This document shows, in pieces, positions 30,042 through 38,141 of a stretch of DNA of 61,877 nucleotides. The stretch is from assembly GCA_002050275.1 (NCBI GenBank), contig MWTB01000034.1:1-61877 (forward strand), read 5' to 3'. Below the pieces are notes generated by a model. The model had not been told where the DNA came from, ran no database searches, and saw nothing but the letters and a program-made list of their open reading frames with translations. Numbering within the stretch: the first letter of the stretch is position 1; each line of letters opens with the position of its first letter. This DNA is from Anaerolineae bacterium UTCFX1 (GTDB lineage: Bacteria > Chloroflexota > Anaerolineae > Anaerolineales > Villigracilaceae). The position numbers were made by a program, and so were the translations under genes.

Positions 30042-30079
30042 GAAGTGAAAAGTCACGAAGATTGTAACGTCTTCGTGAC
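30042..30079 (-). terminator. Terminator or attenuator between the HEAT gene and the AEC transporter
   Basis: A perfect 9-bp inverted repeat (30052-30060 with 30071-30079, loop of 10) is followed on the minus strand by TTTTCACTTCTT. It fits a terminator for the HEAT-repeat gene. It lies directly before the transporter ATG, so it could also act as an attenuator. Confidence 0.65.
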
Positions 30080-30114
30080 GAGGGCGAACAGACTCAAGCG
30101 GCAGAGACTCCTCA

Positions 30115-31116
30115 CTAATTTAAATACGGTCCGTTATCGTCATCCTGCTCTTCATCGAGTTCAAAATCAGGTTCATAATTCAACAGGTCGAAGCGATCCA
30201 GATCGTCGGTGAAGTCAAGGTTTTCCAACGCTTCTTCCAGAAACTCGATCTGGTCGTCGTCTTCGGCTTGGTCGCGCAAGGTTTGGATATAGATGCGCGC
30301 ATCGTCGCCGCCGATTTGTGAAAGCGCCCAAACGACCGCGCTGCTTATTTCATCGTCTCCGTCTTCTTCGAGGATACGCAACAGAACGGGAACGGCGTCC
30401 TTGACGCTTAATTCGCCCGCAGCTTCTACGGCGGCTTCGCGCACATTCAGATTATCGCTTGCCAGCGAATCGAGAATATCCTTATCCCAGCGCGTGTCCG
30501 CCGAACGCGACATCGCGAACAACGCGCTCGCACGCCACGCCGCTTCTCCGCGCCGATACGCCGACTCGATCAACTCGACGACTTCCGGGCGCGAGGAATA
30601 TCCCAGCGATTCGAGCGCGCGCCGTTGCACCCTAACGTCGTCGTCGCGGTTTACAGATTCGAGGAGCGCATCTTCCACTTGAAGCAACGCTGACGACGAG
30701 AGTTCTTCCAATTCGCCGAGGTCTACAAAAACGCTGAGGACCGCCGCGGCTTCCGCGCGAGTTTGCGCATCTGGATCGTTTTTCAATATAGCGATAAGGG
30801 ACGGGATCAATTGCGTATCTTCACATTCGCATAAGAGACGGATGGCTCGTCCGCGAATGATCGCATCCGTATCAGCCAGCAGCGCTTTAGCGAAATCTTC
30901 AAAGTTGACGAGCATATCGTCTTCCGCCAACGACTCAAGCCCTTCGAGCAGCGTCAGTTTGCGGTTGAGCGAGACGTTGCGCCACGCATCGGCAAAAGCC
31001 ATCAGATCGGATGCGTCGAGATCGGAGAATTGTCTTAAATGTTCAGACGAGAGCGCTCGGGTTTCATCGAGTAAATGCGCCAGCGTTTGTTGAAAAGGAG
31101 AGAGTTGCGCGTTCAT
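30115..31116 (-). CDS. HEAT-repeat protein
   Basis: A 333-residue soluble, acidic protein made of HEAT/PBS-lyase-type helical repeats (about residues 60-300), e.g. DAIIRGRAIRLLCECED, DAQTRAEAAAVLSVFVD, LNVREAAVEAAGELSVKD. The C-terminus is strongly acidic (ELDEEQDDDNGPYLN). It is a protein-protein interaction scaffold without catalytic motifs. It starts 14 bases after the site-2 protease gene, an arrangement that suggests a partner role in membrane-stress signalling (inference). Confidence 0.85.
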   Translation of the reverse strand: MNAQLSPFQQTLAHLLDETRALSSEHLRQFSDLDASDLMAFADAWRNVSLNRKLTLLEGLESLAEDDMLVNFEDFAKALLADTDAIIRGRAIRLLCECEDTQLIPSLIAILKNDPDAQTRAEAAAVLSVFVDLGELEELSSSALLQVEDALLESVNRDDDVRVQRRALESLGYSSRPEVVELIESAYRRGEAAWRASALFAMSRSADTRWDKDILDSLASDNLNVREAAVEAAGELSVKDAVPVLLRILEEDGDDEISSAVVWALSQIGGDDARIYIQTLRDQAEDDDQIEFLEEALENLDFTDDLDRFDLLNYEPDFELDEEQDDDNGPYLN

Positions 31117-31130
31117 CAGGTATCCTTTCT

Positions 31131-32249
31131 CTAAGGAACGACGAGATTAACGGGGTTGACAAAATCCATCACGTTAACGTAGATCATAAACAACAACAAC
31201 ACGGTCATCCCCAAGCCGTGCACAACGTTTTCCACCTCTGCGGGAACGCGGCGGCGGAAGATTAATTCGGGCAGAAGGAACAGGATTCGTCCGCCGTCGA
31301 GCGCGGGGATCGGAAAGAGATTGAATACGCCAAGGCTGATAGACAACGCGGCGATCAGGTCTAACGTGCGAATCGGTTGATCTCCGGGATCGTTGGAAGG
31401 CGCGGGGTTCGCCGCCGCATTAGCGCTGGCTTCCACGTCTTGGCTTACCGTCTGCCCGACGATATCGAAGATGCCTTTCAAACCGATCACGCGACTTTGT
31501 TCGGGCGTGAGCGTGCCGCGAATCATCTGCGCGGGAAGAGACAACAGGTTCCGAACGCTAGTATAAGTGTAGCGTATGCCCAAGCCAACAGTCGCCGCTG
31601 GCGAATTGGAGCGCACAAATGGAGACCCCAAGCCAACGCCGATCATGGCGCGACCTTCGTCTTCGTGGTATTCCGGCGTAGCGACTAGTATAATTTCTTG
31701 TCCGCGACGTTCTATTAGAAAAGAGATCGGGGAGTCGGGGTTTGCGTCTATGATCAGGCGCAGATCGCCGTAAGTGTGAATGGGCGCGTTATTGCCGTTA
31801 ATGAAAATGTCGCCGTCTTGAAAGCCCGCTTGTTGCGCCGGCGAATCCTCAAGCACAGAGGAAACCATCGTTCGGTTAGGATCGGGTACGCCGACGCGAT
31901 AGAAGAGGAAACTGTAGATTAAGATGGCGGTCAGCAGATTCATCGCCGGTCCCGCAACAAGGACGGCAAAGCGTCGCCCCGGCGACGCCGCCGCCAACCC
32001 GCCTTGAACCGTCGGGTCGTTCTCTCCCTTAGGGCGGATAAAGCCTCCTAGAGGAAGCCAATTTAGGGTAAATTTTGTGCCGCGCCATGTAAACAACTTG
32101 ACGGCGCCCGGCGTGGGAAAGCCGATGCCAAATTCTTCCACTTCGATCTTACACAAACGCGCAACGACAAAGTGACCTAATTCGTGGACGATCACCATGC
32201 CGCTGAACGCGAAAATAAACACCAACCACGTTAACAGAGTTTCGTTCAT
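31131..32249 (-). CDS. rseP: Site-2 intramembrane zinc protease (RseP family)
   Basis: A 372-residue M50 protease. The catalytic HELGH lies in the first membrane helix (H22, E23, H26), and the second ligand motif is ALDGGRILF near residue 320. One PDZ domain (about 120-205) is inserted between, with a second region holding a probable degenerate repeat. Four membrane helices are visible. Family members cut anti-sigma factors or signal-peptide remnants in the membrane. A TATAAT at 32270-32275 and AAAGGA precede the ATG. Confidence 0.93.
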   Translation of the reverse strand: MNETLLTWLVFIFAFSGMVIVHELGHFVVARLCKIEVEEFGIGFPTPGAVKLFTWRGTKFTLNWLPLGGFIRPKGENDPTVQGGLAAASPGRRFAVLVAGPAMNLLTAILIYSFLFYRVGVPDPNRTMVSSVLEDSPAQQAGFQDGDIFINGNNAPIHTYGDLRLIIDANPDSPISFLIERRGQEIILVATPEYHEDEGRAMIGVGLGSPFVRSNSPAATVGLGIRYTYTSVRNLLSLPAQMIRGTLTPEQSRVIGLKGIFDIVGQTVSQDVEASANAAANPAPSNDPGDQPIRTLDLIAALSISLGVFNLFPIPALDGGRILFLLPELIFRRRVPAEVENVVHGLGMTVLLLFMIYVNVMDFVNPVNLVVP

Positions 32250-32329
32250 TATTATTCCTTTACGCGCCGATTATATCGCCAATTGCCAAGGCGGCGCGCA
32301 TTCTAATTCTTTTCATATATCGGGCATTC

Positions 32330-32357
32330 GCAAGGTAGAATAAAGAAAATACCTTGC
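32330..32357 (+). promoter_or_regulatory. Promoter and inverted repeat of the HIT gene
   Basis: TAGAAT (32336-32341) is a probable -10 box. It overlaps an inverted repeat GCAAGGTA/TACCTTGC (32330-32337 with 32350-32357), which could act as an operator or a 5'-leader hairpin. GGAGAC precedes the ATG at 32374. Confidence 0.5.
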
Positions 32358-32373
32358 TTTCTCGGAGACAACC

Positions 32374-32721
32374 ATGAACCACGATTGTATCTTTTGCAAA
32401 ATCATATCCGGCGAATTGCCCAGCGCGATCATCTTTCAGGACGAACGCGTGACCGCGTTCCGCGATATTAACCCCGCCGCTCCGACGCATATTCTGATCG
32501 TACCAAACAAGCACATCGCCTCCGTAGAAGCGGTGGAAGAAGCGGATGAGTCGCTGATAGGCTATCTATATCGCGCGGCGAGTCGAATTGCGAGAGAAGA
32601 GGGAATTAGCGAAGCGGGCTATCGGTTGATCACAAATACCGGCGCAAACGCCGGGCAGACAGTGTTCCACTTACATGTCCATTTACTCGGCGGAAAGATG
32701 TTAAAACTTGCGCTAGATTAA
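32374..32721 (+). CDS. HIT-family nucleotide-binding hydrolase (HinT-like)
   Basis: A 115-residue HIT protein. It opens with the HinT-like CIFCKIISGELPS, and the histidine triad is HLHVHLLGG near the C-terminus. HinT-type enzymes hydrolyse purine nucleoside phosphoramidates and are cytoplasmic. It is a single-gene unit that converges with the LysM gene, leaving only 10 bases between the stop codons. Confidence 0.95.
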   Translation: MNHDCIFCKIISGELPSAIIFQDERVTAFRDINPAAPTHILIVPNKHIASVEAVEEADESLIGYLYRAASRIAREEGISEAGYRLITNTGANAGQTVFHLHVHLLGGKMLKLALD

Positions 32722-32731
32722 GAGAATCTGG

Positions 32732-33574
32732 CTATTTTCTATGTAAAGGACTGTCTTTTAATCTGTTCTTTGGCAGGCTGGAACGCCAAGCATAATAGCC
32801 GAGCCCGGCGCCTCCCAGCAGGAAGAGCGCGCCAAAGATACCCAAAATCGGCGAACGGCTCCCGCTCTGTTGCGCCGGTTCATCCGCTGAGACTGTTTTC
32901 AGCTGCGCGCCAAAATCAACCGAAGCGCTGTCGCCAGCGTGGACGGTTAATTCATAGCTTGTGAGCATCGTCGGGTTATACGCGTCGGATGCGGCTGCGC
33001 TGACGCTGTATTCGCCCGGTGGGACCTCAGAAAAGCATGTTCGATCCGGTTCGAGCGTATCCGTGTCAAATGTGGATACTGTAGTTTTCTGCTCAGAATA
33101 TGAACCGTTAATATTCGTCAAACTGACCGCTCCGCCCTCGATCCCAAATTCGGTTTCCTGTCGCAACGCATCGCCGTTGACGTCGTTGAACAACAATACG
33201 CAAACCTCGGTCGTGCCGCTGACCGGGGTCGGGGTTGGCGTGGGCGGGGGCGGCGTGAGCGTAGGGCCCTGCGTCGGCTCAATAACGATAAGCCCGACAA
33301 CCAGTTGCTGGCCGGGCGTCAATATGCAATCTTTGTCAAGCCGCGTATTGAGATCGCGCAACTGCTGGACGGTGATCCCATGCAGAAGCGCCACCTGTCC
33401 GCAGTTATCGTTCTCGGCGACGATATAAATGATGCGCCCATCAGGACCCGGCGTAGCGGTAACGAATCCTTGCGCGCCCGGCGCGGCGTTCGCCGTCGTC
33501 GCAGAAAACGCCGCGCCAGCGACAAAGATCAAAAGAAGCAAGAAGCCGAAGATACGGGTGTTTCTATTTTGCAT
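32732..33574 (-). CDS. Exported LysM-like protein with Ig-like domain and membrane anchor
   Basis: A 280-residue protein with a signal peptide (residues 1-30), a LysM-like domain (about 48-95: YIVAENDNCGQVALLHGI to LTPGQQLVV), a Thr/Pro linker, a beta-sandwich domain (about 120-215) resembling SdrD-B or carboxypeptidase-regulatory domains (VLLFNDVNGDALRQETE), and a C-terminal membrane helix with a basic tail. It probably binds a glycan at the cell surface. TATAAT (33582-33587) ends 7 bases before the ATG, so the mRNA is predicted leaderless. Confidence 0.82.
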   Translation of the reverse strand: MQNRNTRIFGFLLLLIFVAGAAFSATTANAAPGAQGFVTATPGPDGRIIYIVAENDNCGQVALLHGITVQQLRDLNTRLDKDCILTPGQQLVVGLIVIEPTQGPTLTPPPPTPTPTPVSGTTEVCVLLFNDVNGDALRQETEFGIEGGAVSLTNINGSYSEQKTTVSTFDTDTLEPDRTCFSEVPPGEYSVSAAASDAYNPTMLTSYELTVHAGDSASVDFGAQLKTVSADEPAQQSGSRSPILGIFGALFLLGGAGLGYYAWRSSLPKNRLKDSPLHRK

Positions 33575-33623
33575 CGGCAGGATTATATCCTAATGCAGGG
33601 GCAAGGTAATCTCGCCTCGTGCA

Positions 33624-34637
33624 TCACGCGTTATACCGCTTTCGAATCTCCGGCAGAAAATATTCGTTGAAGAAGGCGTCGGCGTCGTACTCAGGCTTCC
33701 AATTCCAATCGCTGCGCGCCAGCGCATCGTCCACATCTTGGGGCCACGAATCGATAATTCCCTGCCGGCGCCGGCTCGGCTCAAACGTAATCTGCGCGTT
33801 CGGGAAGGCTTCCAGCGCTCGTTCGCGAAATTCGCCAGCGGTCAATGCAAAAGCGGCGACGTTGTACGCCTGGCGCGTTAACGTTTCGCGCGGCGCGTCC
33901 ATCAACATCAACAGCGACCGAATCGCATCGGGCATTGCCATAAACGGAATTTGCGCGTCTTCGCGCACAAAGCACGCATAGGGTTCTCCTTGCGCGGCGG
34001 CGTGGAGCATCTCGGGCCCATAGTCGCTGGTGCCGCCGCTGGGCAGCGTGAAAGCGGAGATCAAGCCGGGGAACCGAATCGCTCGAAAGTCTAAAAAGCG
34101 AGGCGGATTTTCATCTGAATGTTTTTGGCCGAAATAGTTGCTGTAATACGCGCCGAGTTTTTCGCAATATAATTTATTGCAACCGTACATCGTGTGCGGA
34201 TCGTTGTATTCGTTTTCCTTAACCCGCCCCGCTGCATATTTCATGTCTACGCTCTGCATGCCATACGCGGCGATCGAACTGGGAAAAATAAACTTTACCG
34301 ATTTCTGATATTTCTCTGACCGATACGCAGCAAGCATAAGCAGCTGCATTGTGCCCTCTACGTTAATGCGGTGTGCGTCTTCGCCAGACGCTTCCGCTTT
34401 CGAGGAGAGCGACGCCGCCAAATGATATATCTCGTCGAAGTCGTAATCGTAAAATGTTTTGATCTTGTAAATCAGATCGCCTCGCACGTGTTCCGCCGAC
34501 ATGGAGCGAATGCTCTCCGGCAGCGGCGCAAGGTCAGCCGTTGTAATGCGATATCCGCCCCGCGCCGCCAGCGTTTGAATCAGCGCCTGCCCGATCTCGC
34601 CGCACGCGCCCGTCACCAACACCCTAATTGCAGTCAT
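33624..34637 (-). CDS. L-Threonine 3-dehydrogenase, short-chain (epimerase-like) type
   Basis: A 337-residue NAD-dependent extended short-chain dehydrogenase. The dinucleotide loop is TGACGEIGQAL and the catalytic YxxxK is YGCNK. The segment RFPGLISAFTLPSGGTSDY and the C-terminal IIDSWPQDVDDALARSDWNW match the animal/trypanosome-type threonine dehydrogenase closely. It would oxidise threonine to 2-amino-3-ketobutyrate. The partner lyase is not nearby. AAGGAG precedes the chosen ATG at 34637. A related sugar epimerase is the main alternative. Confidence 0.82.
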   Translation of the reverse strand: MTAIRVLVTGACGEIGQALIQTLAARGGYRITTADLAPLPESIRSMSAEHVRGDLIYKIKTFYDYDFDEIYHLAASLSSKAEASGEDAHRINVEGTMQLLMLAAYRSEKYQKSVKFIFPSSIAAYGMQSVDMKYAAGRVKENEYNDPHTMYGCNKLYCEKLGAYYSNYFGQKHSDENPPRFLDFRAIRFPGLISAFTLPSGGTSDYGPEMLHAAAQGEPYACFVREDAQIPFMAMPDAIRSLLMLMDAPRETLTRQAYNVAAFALTAGEFRERALEAFPNAQITFEPSRRRQGIIDSWPQDVDDALARSDWNWKPEYDADAFFNEYFLPEIRKRYNA

Positions 34638-34712
34638 ACAATCTCCTTGTATGCTAAAATCTTGAACAGCGATATTGTACAACACTTAAAAATATTTTCC
34701 CTTTTTTATTCG

Positions 34713-35498
34713 ATGAAAATTCTGCGCTTGTTCTTTTTAGTGGGATTCACGCTTACGACGGCATGCCTGCCACTCGACTCGATTCCGCTTACTGCGACTC
34801 CCGCTCCTACCGAAAGCCCGCTTCCTACCACGACGGTCGTCTGGTTTCCGCCCTCCGCCACGCCCATCCCGCCAATCCCGCTCGCGACGCAAACCGCCGC
34901 GACGCAAATGGATCTCGGCATAGGTGAAACGCTCTTCACCGACGACTTTTCCGACGCTACGCAGTGGGATGTTGCGATGTCCGATCAGGGCAGCGTCGCC
35001 GTCAGCCGCAACCGCCTCGCCATCGTAGCGCAACCGGGGTTTTATCTTGCCAGCCTGCGGCGCAGTTTCATCACAACAGACTTCTATGCCGAAATTACGG
35101 CGCGCGCCAATCTTTGCCGCGCTCAAGATACTTATGGCGTTCTTTTCCGCGCAATGGGAAATTCATTCTATCGCTTCGTCCTCTCATGCAACGGCTTGAT
35201 CCACGTAGAACGGGTCGTAAACGGCGTCAAACTTACTATCGTTGAAGCGGTCCTCAGCGGCGACGCTCCGCTCGGCGCGCCGGGACAGGCAACAATTGGG
35301 GTGTGGGCGGCTGGCGCAGAGATGCGCTTCTTCCTCAACAGCCGCTTCCAATTCAGCGTGACAGATAAAAGCATTCTACAAGGAGGCTTCGGCGTATTCG
35401 CGCGTTCGGCGGGCGAAACGCCAACCACGATCACATTCTCCGATCTGATCGTGCGCAACGTTAATTACACCGCACCGACGCAGACTCCCTCGCCTTGA
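34713..35498 (+). CDS. Lipoprotein with LamG/concanavalin-like domain
   Basis: A 261-residue predicted lipoprotein (lipobox Cys18, LTTAC). A Thr/Pro-rich linker (about 20-65) leads to a domain of about 185 residues starting LFTDDFSDATQWDV, the usual opening of LamG/DUF1080-like jelly rolls in Chloroflexota lipoproteins. No catalytic residues are recognised; carbohydrate binding is plausible. It is divergent from the threonine dehydrogenase gene and the reading frame upstream of the ATG is not coding. Confidence 0.78.
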   Translation: MKILRLFFLVGFTLTTACLPLDSIPLTATPAPTESPLPTTTVVWFPPSATPIPPIPLATQTAATQMDLGIGETLFTDDFSDATQWDVAMSDQGSVAVSRNRLAIVAQPGFYLASLRRSFITTDFYAEITARANLCRAQDTYGVLFRAMGNSFYRFVLSCNGLIHVERVVNGVKLTIVEAVLSGDAPLGAPGQATIGVWAAGAEMRFFLNSRFQFSVTDKSILQGGFGVFARSAGETPTTITFSDLIVRNVNYTAPTQTPSP

Positions 35499-35602
35499 CT
35501 AGCCGTCTATACGCGCGATTTCGTACGCCGATTCGGGAGAAATCGGATAAGATTCATTCTTACCGATCGTTTAGGCATAACGTTTCACAAGAAAGTATCG
35601 TC

Positions 35603-36586
35603 ATGATCGCCGCTTCCGATTTCATCCGCCTTCCTTACACCCACGACTTGACCGAGGCTGGGATTGCGTACGCGTTGAAGTCGTTGTCTCACATGTACAC
35701 TCGCATGGGCGGAAATCCCTACGATCGTTTACGGAGAGTTGTCGCCAGCACGGCGGTGGAGTTGGCGTTTCGACGCCATCTTTCGGAACAGAACATTCCC
35801 TTCGACATAAAAAGCGCGGCTCCGTTTACCGATCCAAATCGTTACGACGTTGCGTTGGGCGGGCGAAGATGCGACATCCAGTCGTTCTTTATCTCGCGGC
35901 GCGAACAAATCTCTGAGATGAAGCGCAACCCGAGAATTATTTTGAGCGCGCCCGCGCTTGTCCCTTCGGAGCGTAACGCGGCGGAGGGACATTCGGACAG
36001 CGACATTTACCTCTTCGCGTTTTTATCCGGTCTCGTTGCCGCGTCGCGAGAAGATTTGAAGAAAGCCATCGGCGCGGGGCAATCGCATTATCTGATCCAC
36101 GCGATGCCGGACGCATGGATCAGGCCCGCGCAGTGGAATCCGCTTGGGGCGCTGGTTTTGAAATCGGAAGGCGAGGAAGCATTCGCGCTTGAATTGAACG
36201 GGCAAGACGAAAAGCGCGAGTTGCATTCGCTAGAAGCGGTAATTCCGTCGCGCGGACAGATCGAGATTCTTAATGAGTTTTTCTCGCTGACGCACTTCCA
36301 CGCAAAAACACCGCTCGATTCACAGATCAGCGTCCATTGTTCCCAGCGGAAAGAATCCCACTTCATCAACGCGTCGGATTGGAGTAATATTCAAGTTTAC
36401 GGTATGGAAATTCTCCTCGTCGGTTTTTTGACGCGTGAAGAGTTCGTTCATAAAGCCAAGCCTGTGTCAGAAGGAACGCGCGTGTTTCAATATGATAAAA
36501 CACGGACGAAGAATCTTGCCGTATCTATCTCCGAACTCAAGCCGCTCGCTGAGTTATTTGCTCGTATAAAGGAAATGAAACAATGA
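35603..36586 (+). CDS. Unknown protein, possible PD-(D/E)XK nuclease-like fold
   Basis: A 327-residue cytoplasmic protein I do not recognise. The segment VELAFRRHL (E53), then RYDVALGG (D82) and RRCDIQS (D91-I92-Q93) follow the order of a PD-(D/E)XK nuclease core, with Gln in place of the usual Lys. The C-terminal 230 residues have no family match I can name. The upstream ATG region is not protein-like, so I start at 35603. The stop overlaps the start of the S41 gene (ATGA), implying a joint transcript. The nuclease suggestion is an inference from spacing only. Confidence 0.6.
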   Translation: MIAASDFIRLPYTHDLTEAGIAYALKSLSHMYTRMGGNPYDRLRRVVASTAVELAFRRHLSEQNIPFDIKSAAPFTDPNRYDVALGGRRCDIQSFFISRREQISEMKRNPRIILSAPALVPSERNAAEGHSDSDIYLFAFLSGLVAASREDLKKAIGAGQSHYLIHAMPDAWIRPAQWNPLGALVLKSEGEEAFALELNGQDEKRELHSLEAVIPSRGQIEILNEFFSLTHFHAKTPLDSQISVHCSQRKESHFINASDWSNIQVYGMEILLVGFLTREEFVHKAKPVSEGTRVFQYDKTRTKNLAVSISELKPLAELFARIKEMKQ

Positions 36587-37995
36587 AAACAAGCAGAACC
36601 GCTTTATGGTCAAAACGAATCGCGTACGGTCTTTTAGTTTTATCGCTGCTCGCCTGCAATTTCGTAACGCAATTGGTCAATCCAAATCTGCCGACAGCGA
36701 TCCCGTCGGCTGCCATGACCGCGCCTATTTCAAACGGAGCGACTAACTCTCCCGCGCTCGTTCCAGCATACATTCCACCGGAGTGCGTTTCGATTCCGCC
36801 GGCGACTGTCTCGCCGCAACAAATTGCGCCCACGCAAACCATCGCGCCGATCACCGAGATCTCAAAAGACGAACAACTGAAGATCTTCGAGCGCATGACC
36901 GACATCATAGATAACGTGTATGTGTATCCCGATTTCAGCGGAAAAGATTGGAAAGGGATCAAAGCGCAGTATCGAAGCAAGATCGAAGCAAGTTTGCCCA
37001 CCGAACAATTTTATATGGAAATGAACAATATGATCGCCGAATTGGGCGACGAACATTCGCATTATCTTTCGCCGCTCGAAGCCGAAGCCTCCGAAGCCGA
37101 ATTGCGCGGTGAAAATAATTATGTAGGCGTGGGCATCTACTCTCAGCCCAACGTAGAACGACAAACATTCACGGTGATCTCTACTTTCCCAAATTCGCCG
37201 GCGCGTCACGCGGGCATCCAGCCGCACGATAAGATCGTTGCCGTAGACGGCGTTCCGCTCAAGGTGGATGAATTCTCGGCGAGTCGCGTGCGCGGTCCGC
37301 AATGCTCCACAGTTCGGTTGACTGTACAAATGTTAAACGAAGCGCCGCGCGACGTGATGTTGTATCGCGCCCCGATCAAAGGCAATCTGATCATCGAGCA
37401 ACGCCTCGTGCCGACTTCGGACGAGTCCAAGATCGGATATATTTTCATCCCTTCATTTTACGACGAGACCCTGCCTCCGCAGATCAAGCAAGCGCTGGAA
37501 GATTTCGGCGACCTCGACGGTTTGATCCTCGACTTGCGCTTGAACAACGGCGGAAGCAGTTCGGTGGTGAACCCGATCTTCGAATGGTTCGCCGACGGTC
37601 ATCTTGGAAAGTTCGTCAGCCGCGACTCATCGCGCCCGCTGGACGTGAAAGGCGTATCAATTCACAATTCGCAGACCGTTCCGCTCGTGATTATCGTCAG
37701 CGAGGATACCATCAGTTATGGCGAAATCTTCACCGCTGCACTCAAGGATCAAGGCAGGGCGAAGGTTGTCGGCGAAACCAGTTTGGGTAACGTGGAAGTT
37801 CTACACGGCTACGATTTCGACGACGCTTCACAGTTGTGGATCGCCTCTGAAACGTTCTACTCCGCCACGTCCAATACCAACTTTGAAGAGACCGGCATTG
37901 TGCCAGATGTGCAGGCATACGCCCCGTGGGATACGATCGCATTTGAAACTGACCCCTCGATCAAAGCGGCAGTTGAGTTGTTGGGACACAAATAA
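36583..37995 (+). CDS. S41-family peptidase-like lipoprotein, catalytic Lys replaced
   Basis: A 470-residue predicted lipoprotein (Cys25, SLLAC) with a linker, an N-terminal helical domain, a PDZ domain (about 175-255) and an S41 protease domain (about 275-450). The nucleophile Ser appears at S378 (DTISYGEIF). The Lys that completes the dyad in GETTFGKG of carboxy-terminal processing proteases is Asn here (N403, in GETSLGNVEV). It is therefore either inactive or uses another base. It would act outside the membrane. Its start overlaps the preceding gene by four bases. Confidence 0.85.
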   Translation: MKTSRTALWSKRIAYGLLVLSLLACNFVTQLVNPNLPTAIPSAAMTAPISNGATNSPALVPAYIPPECVSIPPATVSPQQIAPTQTIAPITEISKDEQLKIFERMTDIIDNVYVYPDFSGKDWKGIKAQYRSKIEASLPTEQFYMEMNNMIAELGDEHSHYLSPLEAEASEAELRGENNYVGVGIYSQPNVERQTFTVISTFPNSPARHAGIQPHDKIVAVDGVPLKVDEFSASRVRGPQCSTVRLTVQMLNEAPRDVMLYRAPIKGNLIIEQRLVPTSDESKIGYIFIPSFYDETLPPQIKQALEDFGDLDGLILDLRLNNGGSSSVVNPIFEWFADGHLGKFVSRDSSRPLDVKGVSIHNSQTVPLVIIVSEDTISYGEIFTAALKDQGRAKVVGETSLGNVEVLHGYDFDDASQLWIASETFYSATSNTNFEETGIVPDVQAYAPWDTIAFETDPSIKAAVELLGHK

Positions 37996-38000
37996 TCGCA

Positions 38001-38095
38001 TGTCGTTGCGAGACTGCGAAGCAGACGAAGCAATCTCCAACACGTTGTAGGAGATTGCTCCATCGCAAAGAGCAAGAGCGCTCCTCGCAACGACA
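38001..38095. repeat. Palindromic intergenic repeat, copy 3
   Basis: Outer arms TGTCGTTGCGAG (38001-38012) and CTCGCAACGACA (38084-38095) are perfectly complementary. Inside are GAAGCAATCTCC and GGAGATTGCTCC. It lies between the S41 gene and the C39 peptidase gene. Confidence 0.88.
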
Positions 38096-38128
38096 TAACC
38101 TCATTAAATTTATCTCATCCGCCTCTGG

Positions 38129-38134
38129 TACACT
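38129..38134 (+). promoter_or_regulatory. -10 box of the C39-TPR gene (leaderless)
   Basis: TACACT ends 7 bases before the ATG at 38142. No Shine-Dalgarno sequence is present and the -35 region is weak. The hexamer is identical to the -10 boxes at 8205, 40311 and 56762. Confidence 0.6.
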
Positions 38135-38141
38135 TTTTCGC

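Noticed and set aside
34371..34712. Longer N-terminus for the LamG-like lipoprotein
   Set aside because: The extra 114 codons overlap the threonine dehydrogenase gene on the other strand and would bury the lipoprotein signal peptide inside the protein.
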